The notes under the pieces: generated by a model
What the model was told of the DNA's origin: nothing
The model's input: the letters and a program-made list of their open reading frames with translations, nothing else
The model's database searches: none
Position numbers and translations under genes: made by a program
Source: VBDM01 sp041496705
Lineage (GTDB): Bacteria > Pseudomonadota > Gammaproteobacteria > Burkholderiales > SG8-39
NCBI GenBank assembly: GCA_041496705.1
Contig: JBGQFD010000010.1
Coordinates: forward strand, 1-53,544
Reading direction: 5' to 3'
DNA length: 53,544 bases
Shown: in pieces, positions 46,575 through 53,544 of the stretch
How the letters are laid out: every line of letters begins with the position of its first letter
How positions within the stretch are numbered: the stretch's first letter is position 1

Positions 46575-47891
46575 TCAAGTCTGCTTCACTAAAATCTTCG
46601 AGCGCCGCTGATAGTTGTACAGTGCTTTCTTTTCCTTTGGCAGCGCCGCGACTTTGCCTTCGGCGAACCCGCGCTCTATGAACCAATGAGTCGCGCGCGT
46701 CGTGAGCACGAACAGCTTCCGCAGCTTGCAGCCTCGCGCCTGGGTCTCGACATGCCGCAGCAAGCGTTCTCCGTAGCCTGCGTCCCGGTAGTCGGGCCGC
46801 ACCGCGAGGCAGGCAAGCTCGCCGGCGCGGGCACCGGGGAAGGGGTAGAGCGCGGCGCAGCCGACGATCACCCCGTCGTGCTCGACTACCGAAAAGCGCC
46901 CGATCTCGCGCTCGAGCAGCTCGCGCCCGCGGCGCACGAGCGTGCCGTCTTCCTCGAGCGGCTCGATCAGCTTGAGGATGCCGCCCGCGTCGTCGATCTT
47001 GGCCGGCCGCAGCTTCACCACCTTGTCCGCGGTGACCATGGTGCCGGAGCCGTCATGGGTGAACAACTCGATCAGCAGAGCACCGGGGACCATCCGGCTG
47101 ATGAGATGGGCGCGCTGCATCCCTCCGCGCACCGCCTCCACGGCGTGTGCGAGATAGAGCCGCGTATCGTCGGACAGGCGGTTGCTGCGCGCGAGCAGCC
47201 CGGCTGCCTCCTCCGCCGTAAGTTCCTGGAGCAACTCGCCTTCCTTATCCTGCACAGGTGCGTCGGAAAAGAAGATCAGCTTCTCAGCATGGAGCGCGGT
47301 CGCCGTTGCGACCGCCACGTCTTCCATGGCGAGGTTGAAGACCTCGCCGGTGGGCGAATAGCCGACGGGAGATACGATCGCGATGTTGCCGGCGTCCAGG
47401 CACCCCGCGATTGCCTGCGCATCGACCTTGCGCACCGACCCGGTGTACTGAAAATCGACGCCGTCATGGACGCCCATGGGCTGAGCGGTGATGAAATTTC
47501 CAGAGACCGTATTGATCGCGGCGCCCGCCATGGGCGAGTTCGGGAGTCCCAGCGAAAGCAGCGCGTCGATTTCCACTCGCAGCAACCCGACCGCCTCCTT
47601 GACGCATTCGAGCGCCACCGGGTCGGTAATACGCAGACCTTTGGCGTAGCGCGAACGCGTCTTACGGCGCCTGAGTTGCGCTTCGATTTGCGGACGCGAG
47701 CCGTGTGCAAGTACTACGCGTATGCCAGCGCTATGCAGCAGGTTGATATCGTGCGCGAGTTCGACGAACCTGCCTTCAACGAAGATCTCCCCGCCGAAGG
47801 CGATCACGAAGGTTTTTCCGCGGAAGGCGTGGAAATACGGTGCAACCGAACGAAACCAGCTGATGAACTGCGCGTCGGGGTGGGACGGCAT
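46575..47891 (-). CDS. argA: N-acetylglutamate synthase
   Basis: First step of arginine synthesis, acetylation of glutamate; 438 residues. The N-terminal amino-acid-kinase-like domain (about 1-285, with FVIAFGGEIFVEGRFVEL and IVSPVGYSPTGEVFNL) gives feedback inhibition by arginine. The C-terminal GNAT domain (about 295-430) has LAVRPDYRDAGYGERLL as the acetyl-CoA loop. The order and length match classical bacterial ArgA. yggX follows. Confidence 0.95.
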   Translation of the reverse strand: MPSHPDAQFISWFRSVAPYFHAFRGKTFVIAFGGEIFVEGRFVELAHDINLLHSAGIRVVLAHGSRPQIEAQLRRRKTRSRYAKGLRITDPVALECVKEAVGLLRVEIDALLSLGLPNSPMAGAAINTVSGNFITAQPMGVHDGVDFQYTGSVRKVDAQAIAGCLDAGNIAIVSPVGYSPTGEVFNLAMEDVAVATATALHAEKLIFFSDAPVQDKEGELLQELTAEEAAGLLARSNRLSDDTRLYLAHAVEAVRGGMQRAHLISRMVPGALLIELFTHDGSGTMVTADKVVKLRPAKIDDAGGILKLIEPLEEDGTLVRRGRELLEREIGRFSVVEHDGVIVGCAALYPFPGARAGELACLAVRPDYRDAGYGERLLRHVETQARGCKLRKLFVLTTRATHWFIERGFAEGKVAALPKEKKALYNYQRRSKILVKQT

Positions 47892-47972
47892 AGAAGCGGC
47901 GCTTGTGAGGATGCTCGATTTTAGCCAGTTGTCGACGCGCCTGACAATCGCGAATTTCGACGAGAGGCGTAT

Positions 47973-48716
47973 TCAGCAGTCGCCCCACAAGACCTGCATC
48001 GCTGCGATTGCTGCGAGTGGCGCGGTCTCCGTGCGAAGCACTCTGGGTCCGAAACGCACGGGCAGGAAGCCGCTCCCTTCGGCGGCTCGCCGCTCTTCCG
48101 GGGCGAGACCGCCTTCCGGTCCGACCAGCAAAGTGACGGCCCTAGGTGGCGCAAGGGATTTCAGTTCTCGCGCAGCCTCGGGCGCAAGCAGCAACCGCAG
48201 CGCTTCGCCGCGCGCTTCGGATAGGAAGGCCTGAAGGTCGGAGATGCCTGCGACCTCAGGAACGCGATTGCGCCCGCATTGCTCGCATGCCGAGATTGCC
48301 ACGTTGCGCCAATGCGTAATCCGGAGCACGGCCCGCGACCCGCTGAGCTTTACTATGGAACGTTCGCTGGTGATGGGCACAATTCTTCGCACTCCCAGTT
48401 CTGTCGCTTTTTGCACGGCGATGTCCATCCGGTCCCCGCTCGGAACGCATTGTGCGAGTTCGACTGCCAGCGGGGATTCGCGCTCGATCAGCCGCTTCGA
48501 CAACAGGCGCGCGGACGCGCGATCCCGGGAATATCCGCTGAGCTCAGCCGCGTACTCTCCGCCTTCGCCGTTGAACAAGACGACGGCCTCGCCCCGGGCC
48601 AGGCGTAGCACCTTGCAGTGCCGTGCGGCCCGCTCCGGCAGATCGACTTCAGTTCCGAGGGACAAATTCCCCTGGACGAAGAACCGGGGGGCGACGCGGG
48701 GGACGGGTGCGATCAT
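47973..48716 (-). CDS. rsmE: 16S rRNA m3U1498 methyltransferase
   Basis: A SPOUT methyltransferase of 247 residues that acts on helix 44 of the small ribosomal subunit. An N-terminal PUA-like RNA-binding domain (RFFVQGNLSLGTEVDL) is followed by the knotted domain with QKATELGVRRIVPITSERS, LLVGPEGGLAPEE and LGPRILR-type GPRVLRTETAPLAAIAAM, which form the SAM pocket. It is divergent from typA. Confidence 0.95.
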   Translation of the reverse strand: MIAPVPRVAPRFFVQGNLSLGTEVDLPERAARHCKVLRLARGEAVVLFNGEGGEYAAELSGYSRDRASARLLSKRLIERESPLAVELAQCVPSGDRMDIAVQKATELGVRRIVPITSERSIVKLSGSRAVLRITHWRNVAISACEQCGRNRVPEVAGISDLQAFLSEARGEALRLLLAPEAARELKSLAPPRAVTLLVGPEGGLAPEERRAAEGSGFLPVRFGPRVLRTETAPLAAIAAMQVLWGDC

Positions 48717-48818
48717 GCGGTGATTCTAATCGCATCTTTGATTGCTCTTCGCCAAACGGCACGTTCACCACTGCGACGGTATCCGCCAGAAAACGCACCG
48801 CTAAGGATGGCCGCCTGT

Positions 48819-48824
48819 TACAAT
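48819..48824 (+). promoter_or_regulatory. Candidate -10 element of typA
   Basis: TACAAT in the rsmE-typA divergent gap. Transcription would begin near 48831, after an in-frame ATG at 48823 and before the one at 48853, which supports 48853 as the typA start. The -35 is weak. Confidence 0.35.
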
Positions 48825-48852
48825 GCGCGCCCGATTCACCGGCAGCACCGGT

Positions 48853-50700
48853 ATGTCCGGCTCCATTCGCAATCTCGCCATCATCGCCCACGTTGATCAC
48901 GGCAAGACTACGCTAGTCGACAAGCTGCTTCATCAGGCTGGAACTTTTGCCGCGCACCAGCATGTCGCGGAAAGGGTAATGGATTCCGGTGACCTGGAGC
49001 GCGAGCGTGGCATTACGATCCTCGCCAAGAACACTGCGGTCGACTACCAGGGCACCCACATCAACATCGTCGATACCCCCGGCCATGCGGATTTCGGCGG
49101 GGAAGTTGAGCGCTCGCTTTCCATGGTGGACGGGGTGCTGTTGCTGGTGGACGCAGTTGAAGGACCCATGCCGCAGACCCGGTTTGTCACCCGAAAGGCA
49201 TTGGCGATCGGATTGAAACCCATCCTGGTGGTCAACAAGATCGACCGGCCGGGTGCGAGGCCTGACTGGGTCGTGAATGCCACTTTCGACATGATGGACA
49301 AGTTGGGAGCCTCCGAGGCCCAGCTCGACTTTCCCATCGTGTATGCCTCGGCGCTGAAGGGAACAGCCAGCTTGGATTTGAAGAGTCCCGGCGAGGACCT
49401 GCGGGTCCTGTTTCAAGCCATCCTCGACCACGTGCCACCGCCGAAAGGCAGCGCAGATGGGCCCTTGCAATTTCAGATCAGCAATCTCGACTATTCGAGT
49501 TATGTCGGGCGCATCGGGATTGGCCGGATCGCGCGCGGTCGGGTGCGGACTGGACAGGAAGTGCTCGTGCTTGACGGGGATCGGCCTCCGGTGAAAGCGA
49601 AGATCAACCAGGTCATGGGATTTCGCGGCCTCGAAAGGGTTCCGATGGACGAAGCCGTCGCCGGAGATATCGTCCTGGTGACCGGCGTTGAGCAAGTCGG
49701 CATAGGCGTTACGCTGGCCGACCCGCTGCAACCCGAAGCGTTGCCGCTCCTGAAAGTGGACGAGCCGACGCTGACCATGAATTTTCAGGTAAATACCTCG
49801 CCCTTCGCCGGGCAGGAGGGGAAATTCGTCACCAGTCGTCAGCTTAGGGAGCGGCTCCAGCGCGAGCTGCAAGCTAACGTCGCGCTCAGGGTTGAGGAGA
49901 CCAGCGATGCGGACGTGTTCGTGGTGTCGGGCCGCGGTGAACTCCATCTCACCATCCTCCTCGAAAACATGCGGCGCGAGGGCTACGAACTCGCGGCATC
50001 GCGTCCGCAGGTCGTCACCAAGGAGATCGATGGCGCGAGGCACGAGCCGTTCGAGGTTCTCACCGTAGACGTCGAGGAAATTCACCAGGGGGTGGTGATG
50101 GAAGCACTGGGCGCGCGACGCGGAGAACTGCTGGACATGATGCCCGACGGCCGGGGCCGTGTCCGTCTGGACTACAAGATTCCTGCCCGCGGGTTGATTG
50201 GTTTTCAGTCGGAGTTTCTCAATCTGACTCGGGGTAACGGCCTCGCGAGCCACGTTTTCGACGAATACGCACCGATGAAAGCGGAAATTCCCTCGCGCCG
50301 AAGCGGCGTCCTGGTATCCGGAGAAGAGGGCGGGGCGGTCGCCTACGCCTTGTGGAAGCTCCAGGAACGCGGCCGCCTGATGGTCGGTCCGGGGGAGCGG
50401 GTGTACGAAGGCATGGTGATCGGAATTCACAGTCGCGACAACGATCTGGTGGTCAATCCGATTCGCGAGAAACACCTCACGAACATCCGCGCCGCCGGAA
50501 AGGACGAGGCGATCGTACTGACTCCGCCCATCAGACTGACGCTCGAGCTCGCAGTGGAGTTCATTGGCGACGACGAACTCATCGAGATCACTCCGCGATC
50601 GATCAGGGTTCGCAAGCGTCATCTCAAGGAGCACGAAAGGCGCCGCGCCGCTCGCGCAGAGCCCGGCGCCACTGGTCGTGCCTCCCAGTCCGTCGGCTAG
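48853..50700 (+). CDS. typA: Translational GTPase TypA/BipA
   Basis: Ribosome-associated GTPase of 615 residues involved in subunit assembly and stress adaptation. G1 is IAHVDHGKTTLVDKLL, G2 lies in ERGITI, G3 is VDTPGHADFGGEVE, G4 is NKIDRPGARPDWV. The EF-G-like domains III and V follow (GRGELHLTILLENMRREG), then the BipA-specific C-terminal domain (GFQSEFLNLTRGNGL and SRDNDLVVNPIREKHLTN). The chosen ATG gives MSGSIRNLAIIAHVDHG. A stable hairpin without a T-run follows the gene at 50713-50730. Confidence 0.96.
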   Translation: MSGSIRNLAIIAHVDHGKTTLVDKLLHQAGTFAAHQHVAERVMDSGDLERERGITILAKNTAVDYQGTHINIVDTPGHADFGGEVERSLSMVDGVLLLVDAVEGPMPQTRFVTRKALAIGLKPILVVNKIDRPGARPDWVVNATFDMMDKLGASEAQLDFPIVYASALKGTASLDLKSPGEDLRVLFQAILDHVPPPKGSADGPLQFQISNLDYSSYVGRIGIGRIARGRVRTGQEVLVLDGDRPPVKAKINQVMGFRGLERVPMDEAVAGDIVLVTGVEQVGIGVTLADPLQPEALPLLKVDEPTLTMNFQVNTSPFAGQEGKFVTSRQLRERLQRELQANVALRVEETSDADVFVVSGRGELHLTILLENMRREGYELAASRPQVVTKEIDGARHEPFEVLTVDVEEIHQGVVMEALGARRGELLDMMPDGRGRVRLDYKIPARGLIGFQSEFLNLTRGNGLASHVFDEYAPMKAEIPSRRSGVLVSGEEGGAVAYALWKLQERGRLMVGPGERVYEGMVIGIHSRDNDLVVNPIREKHLTNIRAAGKDEAIVLTPPIRLTLELAVEFIGDDELIEITPRSIRVRKRHLKEHERRRAARAEPGATGRASQSVG

Positions 50701-50712
50701 GATCGACATACC

Positions 50713-50730
50713 CCCGCGGCCGCCCGCGGG
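50713..50730. repeat. GC-rich hairpin downstream of typA
   Basis: Perfect 7-bp stem CCCGCGG (50713-50719) and CCGCGGG (50724-50730), loop CCGC. No T-tract follows, so it may stabilise the typA 3' end or serve in Rho-dependent termination, rather than act as an intrinsic terminator. Confidence 0.5.
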
Positions 50731-50815
50731 ACCTCCGCGGACCTCCTCGATAGCGCAGAGCTTCTGTAAGAGACTGATTCACTTCAGTTAAGTGCATTTT
50801 CGCAGAGGGCGCTGA

Positions 50816-50821
50816 TATAAT
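50816..50821 (+). promoter_or_regulatory. Candidate -10 element of the FAH-family gene
   Basis: Perfect TATAAT about 80 bases before the chosen ATG; -35 is poor. A short inverted repeat CACTT/AAGTG lies about 25 bases upstream (50780-50794) and could bind a regulator. Confidence 0.4.
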
Positions 50822-50901
50822 TCCTCCCGACGAATTTGCACGTGCGGTCTGCGTTGCATGGCCGATGAATGGCCTCAAGACAGGGGAAAGGAAAGAAGAA
50901 A

Positions 50902-51753
50902 ATGAAGCTTTGTCGTTATGGCAGGAACGGATTCGAAAAGCCGGGCGTCATCGACGCACAGGGTCAGTTGCGCGACTTGTCCGGGGTAAGCACGAGCATC
51001 GACCAGGACACCATCTCTCCGAAAGGGCTGGCGAAGCTGCGCAAGATCCGCCCGGAATCCCTGCCTCTGGTCCGCGGCAACCCGCGCTTTGGCGTTCCTT
51101 ACACGGGCATTTCAAAGTTCGTCGCAATCGGTTTGAATTACGTGGACCACGCGCGCGAAGCGGGGCTGCAAATTCCGGCCGAACCCGTTATCTTCATGAA
51201 GGCTACGACCAGCATCAGCGGTCCCAACGATGATACCCAGCAACCCCGCGGTTCCACCAAGCTCGACTATGAGGTAGAGATCGCCATCGTCATCGGTACC
51301 CGGGCGCGGTATGTGCCGGAAGAAAAGGCTCTCGACTACGTTGCGGGTTACGCCATCGTGAACGACGTGTCAGAGCGCGCTTTCCAGCTGCAGTCATCCC
51401 AATGGGACAAGGGCAAGGGCTGCGATACTTTCGGCCCGATCGGGCCTTGGCTCGTCACCACCGACGAGATCCCCAATCCGCAGACTCTGGATATCTGGCT
51501 CGACGTAAATGGCGAACGCCGGCAGTCTTCGAACACGAAGAATATGATCTTTCCGTGCGCCAAGCTCGTTTCCTATGTCAGCAACTACATGACCCTGCTA
51601 CCCGGAGACATCATTACGACCGGTACGCCGGCGGGAGTGGCGCTTGGTATGAAGCCGACCCAAGGCTGGCTGAAGCCCGGAGACGTGGTCACGCTCGGCA
51701 TCAAAGGCCTGGGTGAACAGCGCCAAAAAGTGATTCCCTATTCGGGAAAGTAG
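50902..51753 (+). CDS. Fumarylacetoacetate hydrolase-family protein
   Basis: A 283-residue metal-dependent hydrolase or hydratase. The chosen ATG follows GGAAAGGAAAGAAG. FVAIGLNYVDHAREAGLQ, KLDYEVEIAIVIGTRAR (metal-binding Glu residues), GYAIVNDVSERAFQ and PGDIITTGTPAGVALG are characteristic. The closest groups by motif are 2,4-diketo-3-deoxy-sugar hydrolases and ureidoglycolate lyase-like enzymes, acting on C-C bonds of oxo acids. The real substrate is not shown by the neighbourhood. Its own promoter is likely at 50816. Confidence 0.88.
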   Translation: MKLCRYGRNGFEKPGVIDAQGQLRDLSGVSTSIDQDTISPKGLAKLRKIRPESLPLVRGNPRFGVPYTGISKFVAIGLNYVDHAREAGLQIPAEPVIFMKATTSISGPNDDTQQPRGSTKLDYEVEIAIVIGTRARYVPEEKALDYVAGYAIVNDVSERAFQLQSSQWDKGKGCDTFGPIGPWLVTTDEIPNPQTLDIWLDVNGERRQSSNTKNMIFPCAKLVSYVSNYMTLLPGDIITTGTPAGVALGMKPTQGWLKPGDVVTLGIKGLGEQRQKVIPYSGK

Positions 51754-52039
51754 GTTTCGGGCTGCCCCGAGAAGGCCGGCGGGCCTGTGTGGACGTTTCT
51801 TCCGAGTCGTATCGGCCCGCGTGGCTCCAGCACCGTGAAATTTCTCTCGGAACGGCGGACGTATCGGCTTGTCCGTCATGAACCGACAGAGTAGATTGCT
51901 CTTGCCGGAAGGGCGTGCGGTGCCACCGCAGCCGGGTGCAAATGTGTCGTTTGTTCTGGTACGCGGGCGGCTCGCGCCTTGGCAGAAGTGATGGGGGATA
52001 AGCGCAGGTCTTGCCCCTTTCTGCTTTTAGGAGGACCGC

Positions 52040-53347
52040 ATGAGAGTGGTAGTTCTGGGCGCCGGGGTCATCGGCACCACCAGTGCTTGGTATCTTGCGC
52101 GGGCCGGCCACGAGGTGACAGTCGTGGACCGGCAATCCGATGTGGCCCTCGAAACGAGTTTCGCCAATGGTGGGCAGATCTCCGTGAGCCATTCGGAACC
52201 CTGGGCGAATCCGACGGCGCCGCTCACCATCCTCCGCTGGCTCGGTCGTGAAGACGCCCCTCTGCTGTTCCGGCCGCGCATGGATTCTGCGCAGTGGCTC
52301 TGGGGCTTGCGCTTCCTGCTGGAGTGTCTCGAGAGTCGAACGCGGCGGAACACCGAAGCGGCGTTTGCGCTGGCCCTCTATAGCCGCGAGCAGCTCAAGC
52401 TGCTGAGGCACGATACTGGCATACGCTACGACTCCCAGGTGCCGGGAATCCTGCATCTTTACGATGAGCGACGCGAATTCGAGAGAGCCAAGGCGCAGAT
52501 CGAATGGCTTGAGGACCGCGGCCTACATACCGAGGCCAGAACGCCGCGGGAGTGCATCGCAATCGAGCCAGCGCTGAGGAATTCAAGGGTAAGCATAGTT
52601 GGCGGCGTTTTTTCGCCGTCGGACGAATCGGGTGATGCGCGGCTATTCACGCTGCGCCTGGGAGAGCTATGTCGCAACTTGGGCGTAAGTTTCCGCTTCA
52701 ACGTCAGCGTGAAGCGCATCGAGGCAACCCGGGGCTCAATTGACCGCGTGGTCATCGACGACGAGCAGGGGATAGAAGAGTCGCTGCGTGCCGACGCCTA
52801 TGTCGTCGCCTTGGGCAGCTATAGCCCGTTGATCCTCAGGTCGATCGGGGTGGCCGTACCTGTGTACCCAGTAAAGGGCTATTCGATCACCCTGCCGCTG
52901 GAAGCCGGCGACGACGCGCCGCACGTGAGTCTCACCGATCACTCGCACAAGCTCGTTTTTTCCCGGCTTGGCGATCGCTTGCGCGTGGCCGGCACTGCCG
53001 AGCTTAACGGTTACGACACGGAGATAAACGAACCGCGCTGCCGGGCGCTCCTAAAGCGCAGTCTCGATTGGTTTCCGAAGGCCGGAAGGGCCGAACAGGC
53101 CCAGTTCTGGACAGGACTGCGGCCGGCAACACCGGACAATATCCCGCTCATCGGGCGGACGAGATATCCCAATCTCTTCCTCAATACCGGGCATGGAACG
53201 CTAGGCTGGACGCTCGCCTGCGGATCGGGTCTCGCGCTGGCCGACATCGTCGACGGCCACACCCCGAAGCCAGAATTTCCGTTTCTGTGGAAACAAGGCG
53301 GAACCAGGAAAGCGACACCCAAGGCCGCGCCGCCCCTGCCTACCTGA
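52040..53347 (+). CDS. D-amino-acid dehydrogenase-like FAD oxidoreductase
   Basis: A 435-residue DAO-fold flavoprotein similar to DadA small subunit, which oxidises D-amino acids and passes electrons to quinones. MRVVVLGAGVIGTTSAWYLA is the FAD Rossmann motif; ETSFANGGQISVSHSEPWAN and the C-terminal LNTGHGTLGWTLACGSG are typical of DadA. TAGGAGG precedes the ATG. The 286 bases before it hold no recognisable gene. The C-terminal tail is Lys/Pro-rich and a little longer than usual. Exact substrate uncertain, so I do not assign dadA. Confidence 0.85.
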   Translation: MRVVVLGAGVIGTTSAWYLARAGHEVTVVDRQSDVALETSFANGGQISVSHSEPWANPTAPLTILRWLGREDAPLLFRPRMDSAQWLWGLRFLLECLESRTRRNTEAAFALALYSREQLKLLRHDTGIRYDSQVPGILHLYDERREFERAKAQIEWLEDRGLHTEARTPRECIAIEPALRNSRVSIVGGVFSPSDESGDARLFTLRLGELCRNLGVSFRFNVSVKRIEATRGSIDRVVIDDEQGIEESLRADAYVVALGSYSPLILRSIGVAVPVYPVKGYSITLPLEAGDDAPHVSLTDHSHKLVFSRLGDRLRVAGTAELNGYDTEINEPRCRALLKRSLDWFPKAGRAEQAQFWTGLRPATPDNIPLIGRTRYPNLFLNTGHGTLGWTLACGSGLALADIVDGHTPKPEFPFLWKQGGTRKATPKAAPPLPT

Positions 53348-53357
53348 GGTTTGCAGT

Positions 53358-53544
53358 CTACTTCGTGCCGCCGGCGGCACGCTTCTTCGTGGCGACGAGA
53401 CGAGGCTTGGGTACCGCGTCCACGGTTAGCTCCCGCACGAAGTTCGGCAGCGCGAACAGCGCGTGATGGATCGCGCCGTTGTAGTACTGCAAGTGGGCCA
53501 GACCGCGGCTGATGATCCGCGTATCGATTTCCGGTGCGCTGAGC
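53358..53544 (-). CDS. Polyamine aminopropyltransferase-like protein, C-terminal end
   Basis: The last 62 codons of a gene entering from the right edge, ending with TAG at 53360-53358. ISRGLAHLQYYNGAIHHALF followed by ALPNFVREL resembles the C-terminus of spermidine synthases (Y-Y-N-x-x-x-H-x-A-x-F-x-L-P-x-F), with a basic tail KPRLVATKKRAAGGTK. In that family the region packs near the active site. Only the end is visible, so the call is tentative. It is convergent with the DadA-like gene, 10 bases apart. Confidence 0.55.
   Translation of the reverse strand, partial: LSAPEIDTRIISRGLAHLQYYNGAIHHALFALPNFVRELTVDAVPKPRLVATKKRAAGGTK

Noticed and set aside
48913..50709. A long open frame on the minus strand across typA
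   Set aside because: It mirrors a GC-rich gene with clear GTPase motifs and its translation resembles no protein family; an antisense shadow.
50713..50730. Intrinsic terminator for typA
   Set aside because: The stem is perfect but no T-tract follows on either side, so it is recorded only as a hairpin.
51878..51990. A 37-codon frame in the gap before the DadA-like gene
   Set aside because: Starts without a Shine-Dalgarno, has no known motif and no sign of conservation that I can see.
53364..53400. Palindrome GTGCCGCCGGCGGCAC as a terminator between the last two genes
   Set aside because: It lies within the coding end of the aminopropyltransferase-like gene and has no T-run after it.

Overview
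The window is a GC-rich chromosomal segment that most resembles a betaproteobacterium; genus cannot be judged from sequence alone. Pointers are the gene order glnA - DUF4124 protein - ntrB - ntrC, a Bug/TctC-type binding protein, a dihydrolipoamide dehydrogenase carrying its own lipoyl domain, and tolC beside a pcm-like methyltransferase. Coding density is very high, with many ATGA, GTGA or TGATG stop/start overlaps. I saw no rRNA, tRNA, CRISPR array or insertion sequence.

Layout. 1-370: start of an amidohydrolase and the last third of an enoyl-CoA hydratase-like gene, which abuts a C-terminally short rfbD; this looks like a deletion or assembly junction. 366-6773: envelope polysaccharide genes, with a minus-strand operon (WaaE-like glycosyltransferase, rfbB, rfbA, rfbC, rfbD) divergent from waaC-waaA. 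6748-12539: tolC, a pcm-like gene, and a TetR-controlled efflux operon (tetR, HlyD/YbhG-like lipoprotein, ABC ATPase, ABC-2 permease) with a candidate operator. 12917-18035: a cluster that looks like an envelope-linked partner-switching system: STAS antagonist, beta-lactamase-fold hydrolase, CHASE2-SpoIIE phosphatase, OmpA lipoprotein, FecR-domain protein and RsbW-like ATPase. 18079-20987: TPP riboswitch, thiC, uppP. 20984-21200: a remnant of gamma-glutamyltransferase. 21339-24579: TRAP transporter with dctQM and a convergent dctP that share a terminator. 24854-30208: rhodanese, glnA, DUF4124 protein, ntrB, ntrC. 30236-31432: a malate synthase A gene with a large in-frame internal deletion. 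31420-35032: TctC - [2Fe-2S] subunit - molybdopterin subunit operon. 35094-39511: xth, DUF4124-glutaredoxin protein, prlC, folD. 39596-46263: a strong promoter, aceE-aceF-lpd and rpiA. 46269-53544: yggX, argA, rsmE, typA, FAH-family hydrolase, a DadA-like dehydrogenase and the end of a polyamine aminopropyltransferase-like gene.

How the genes work together. The first 7 kb supply dTDP-L-rhamnose and inner-core LPS assembly. glnA/ntrBC form the nitrogen assimilation and control block. aceEF-lpd make acetyl-CoA. The broken malate synthase suggests that the glyoxylate shunt at this locus is non-functional. The most interesting block is 12917-18035, where all three parts of a phosphorylation-based partner switch (phosphatase, antagonist, kinase) lie with two envelope proteins and a metallo-hydrolase, but with no recognisable sigma factor in the window.
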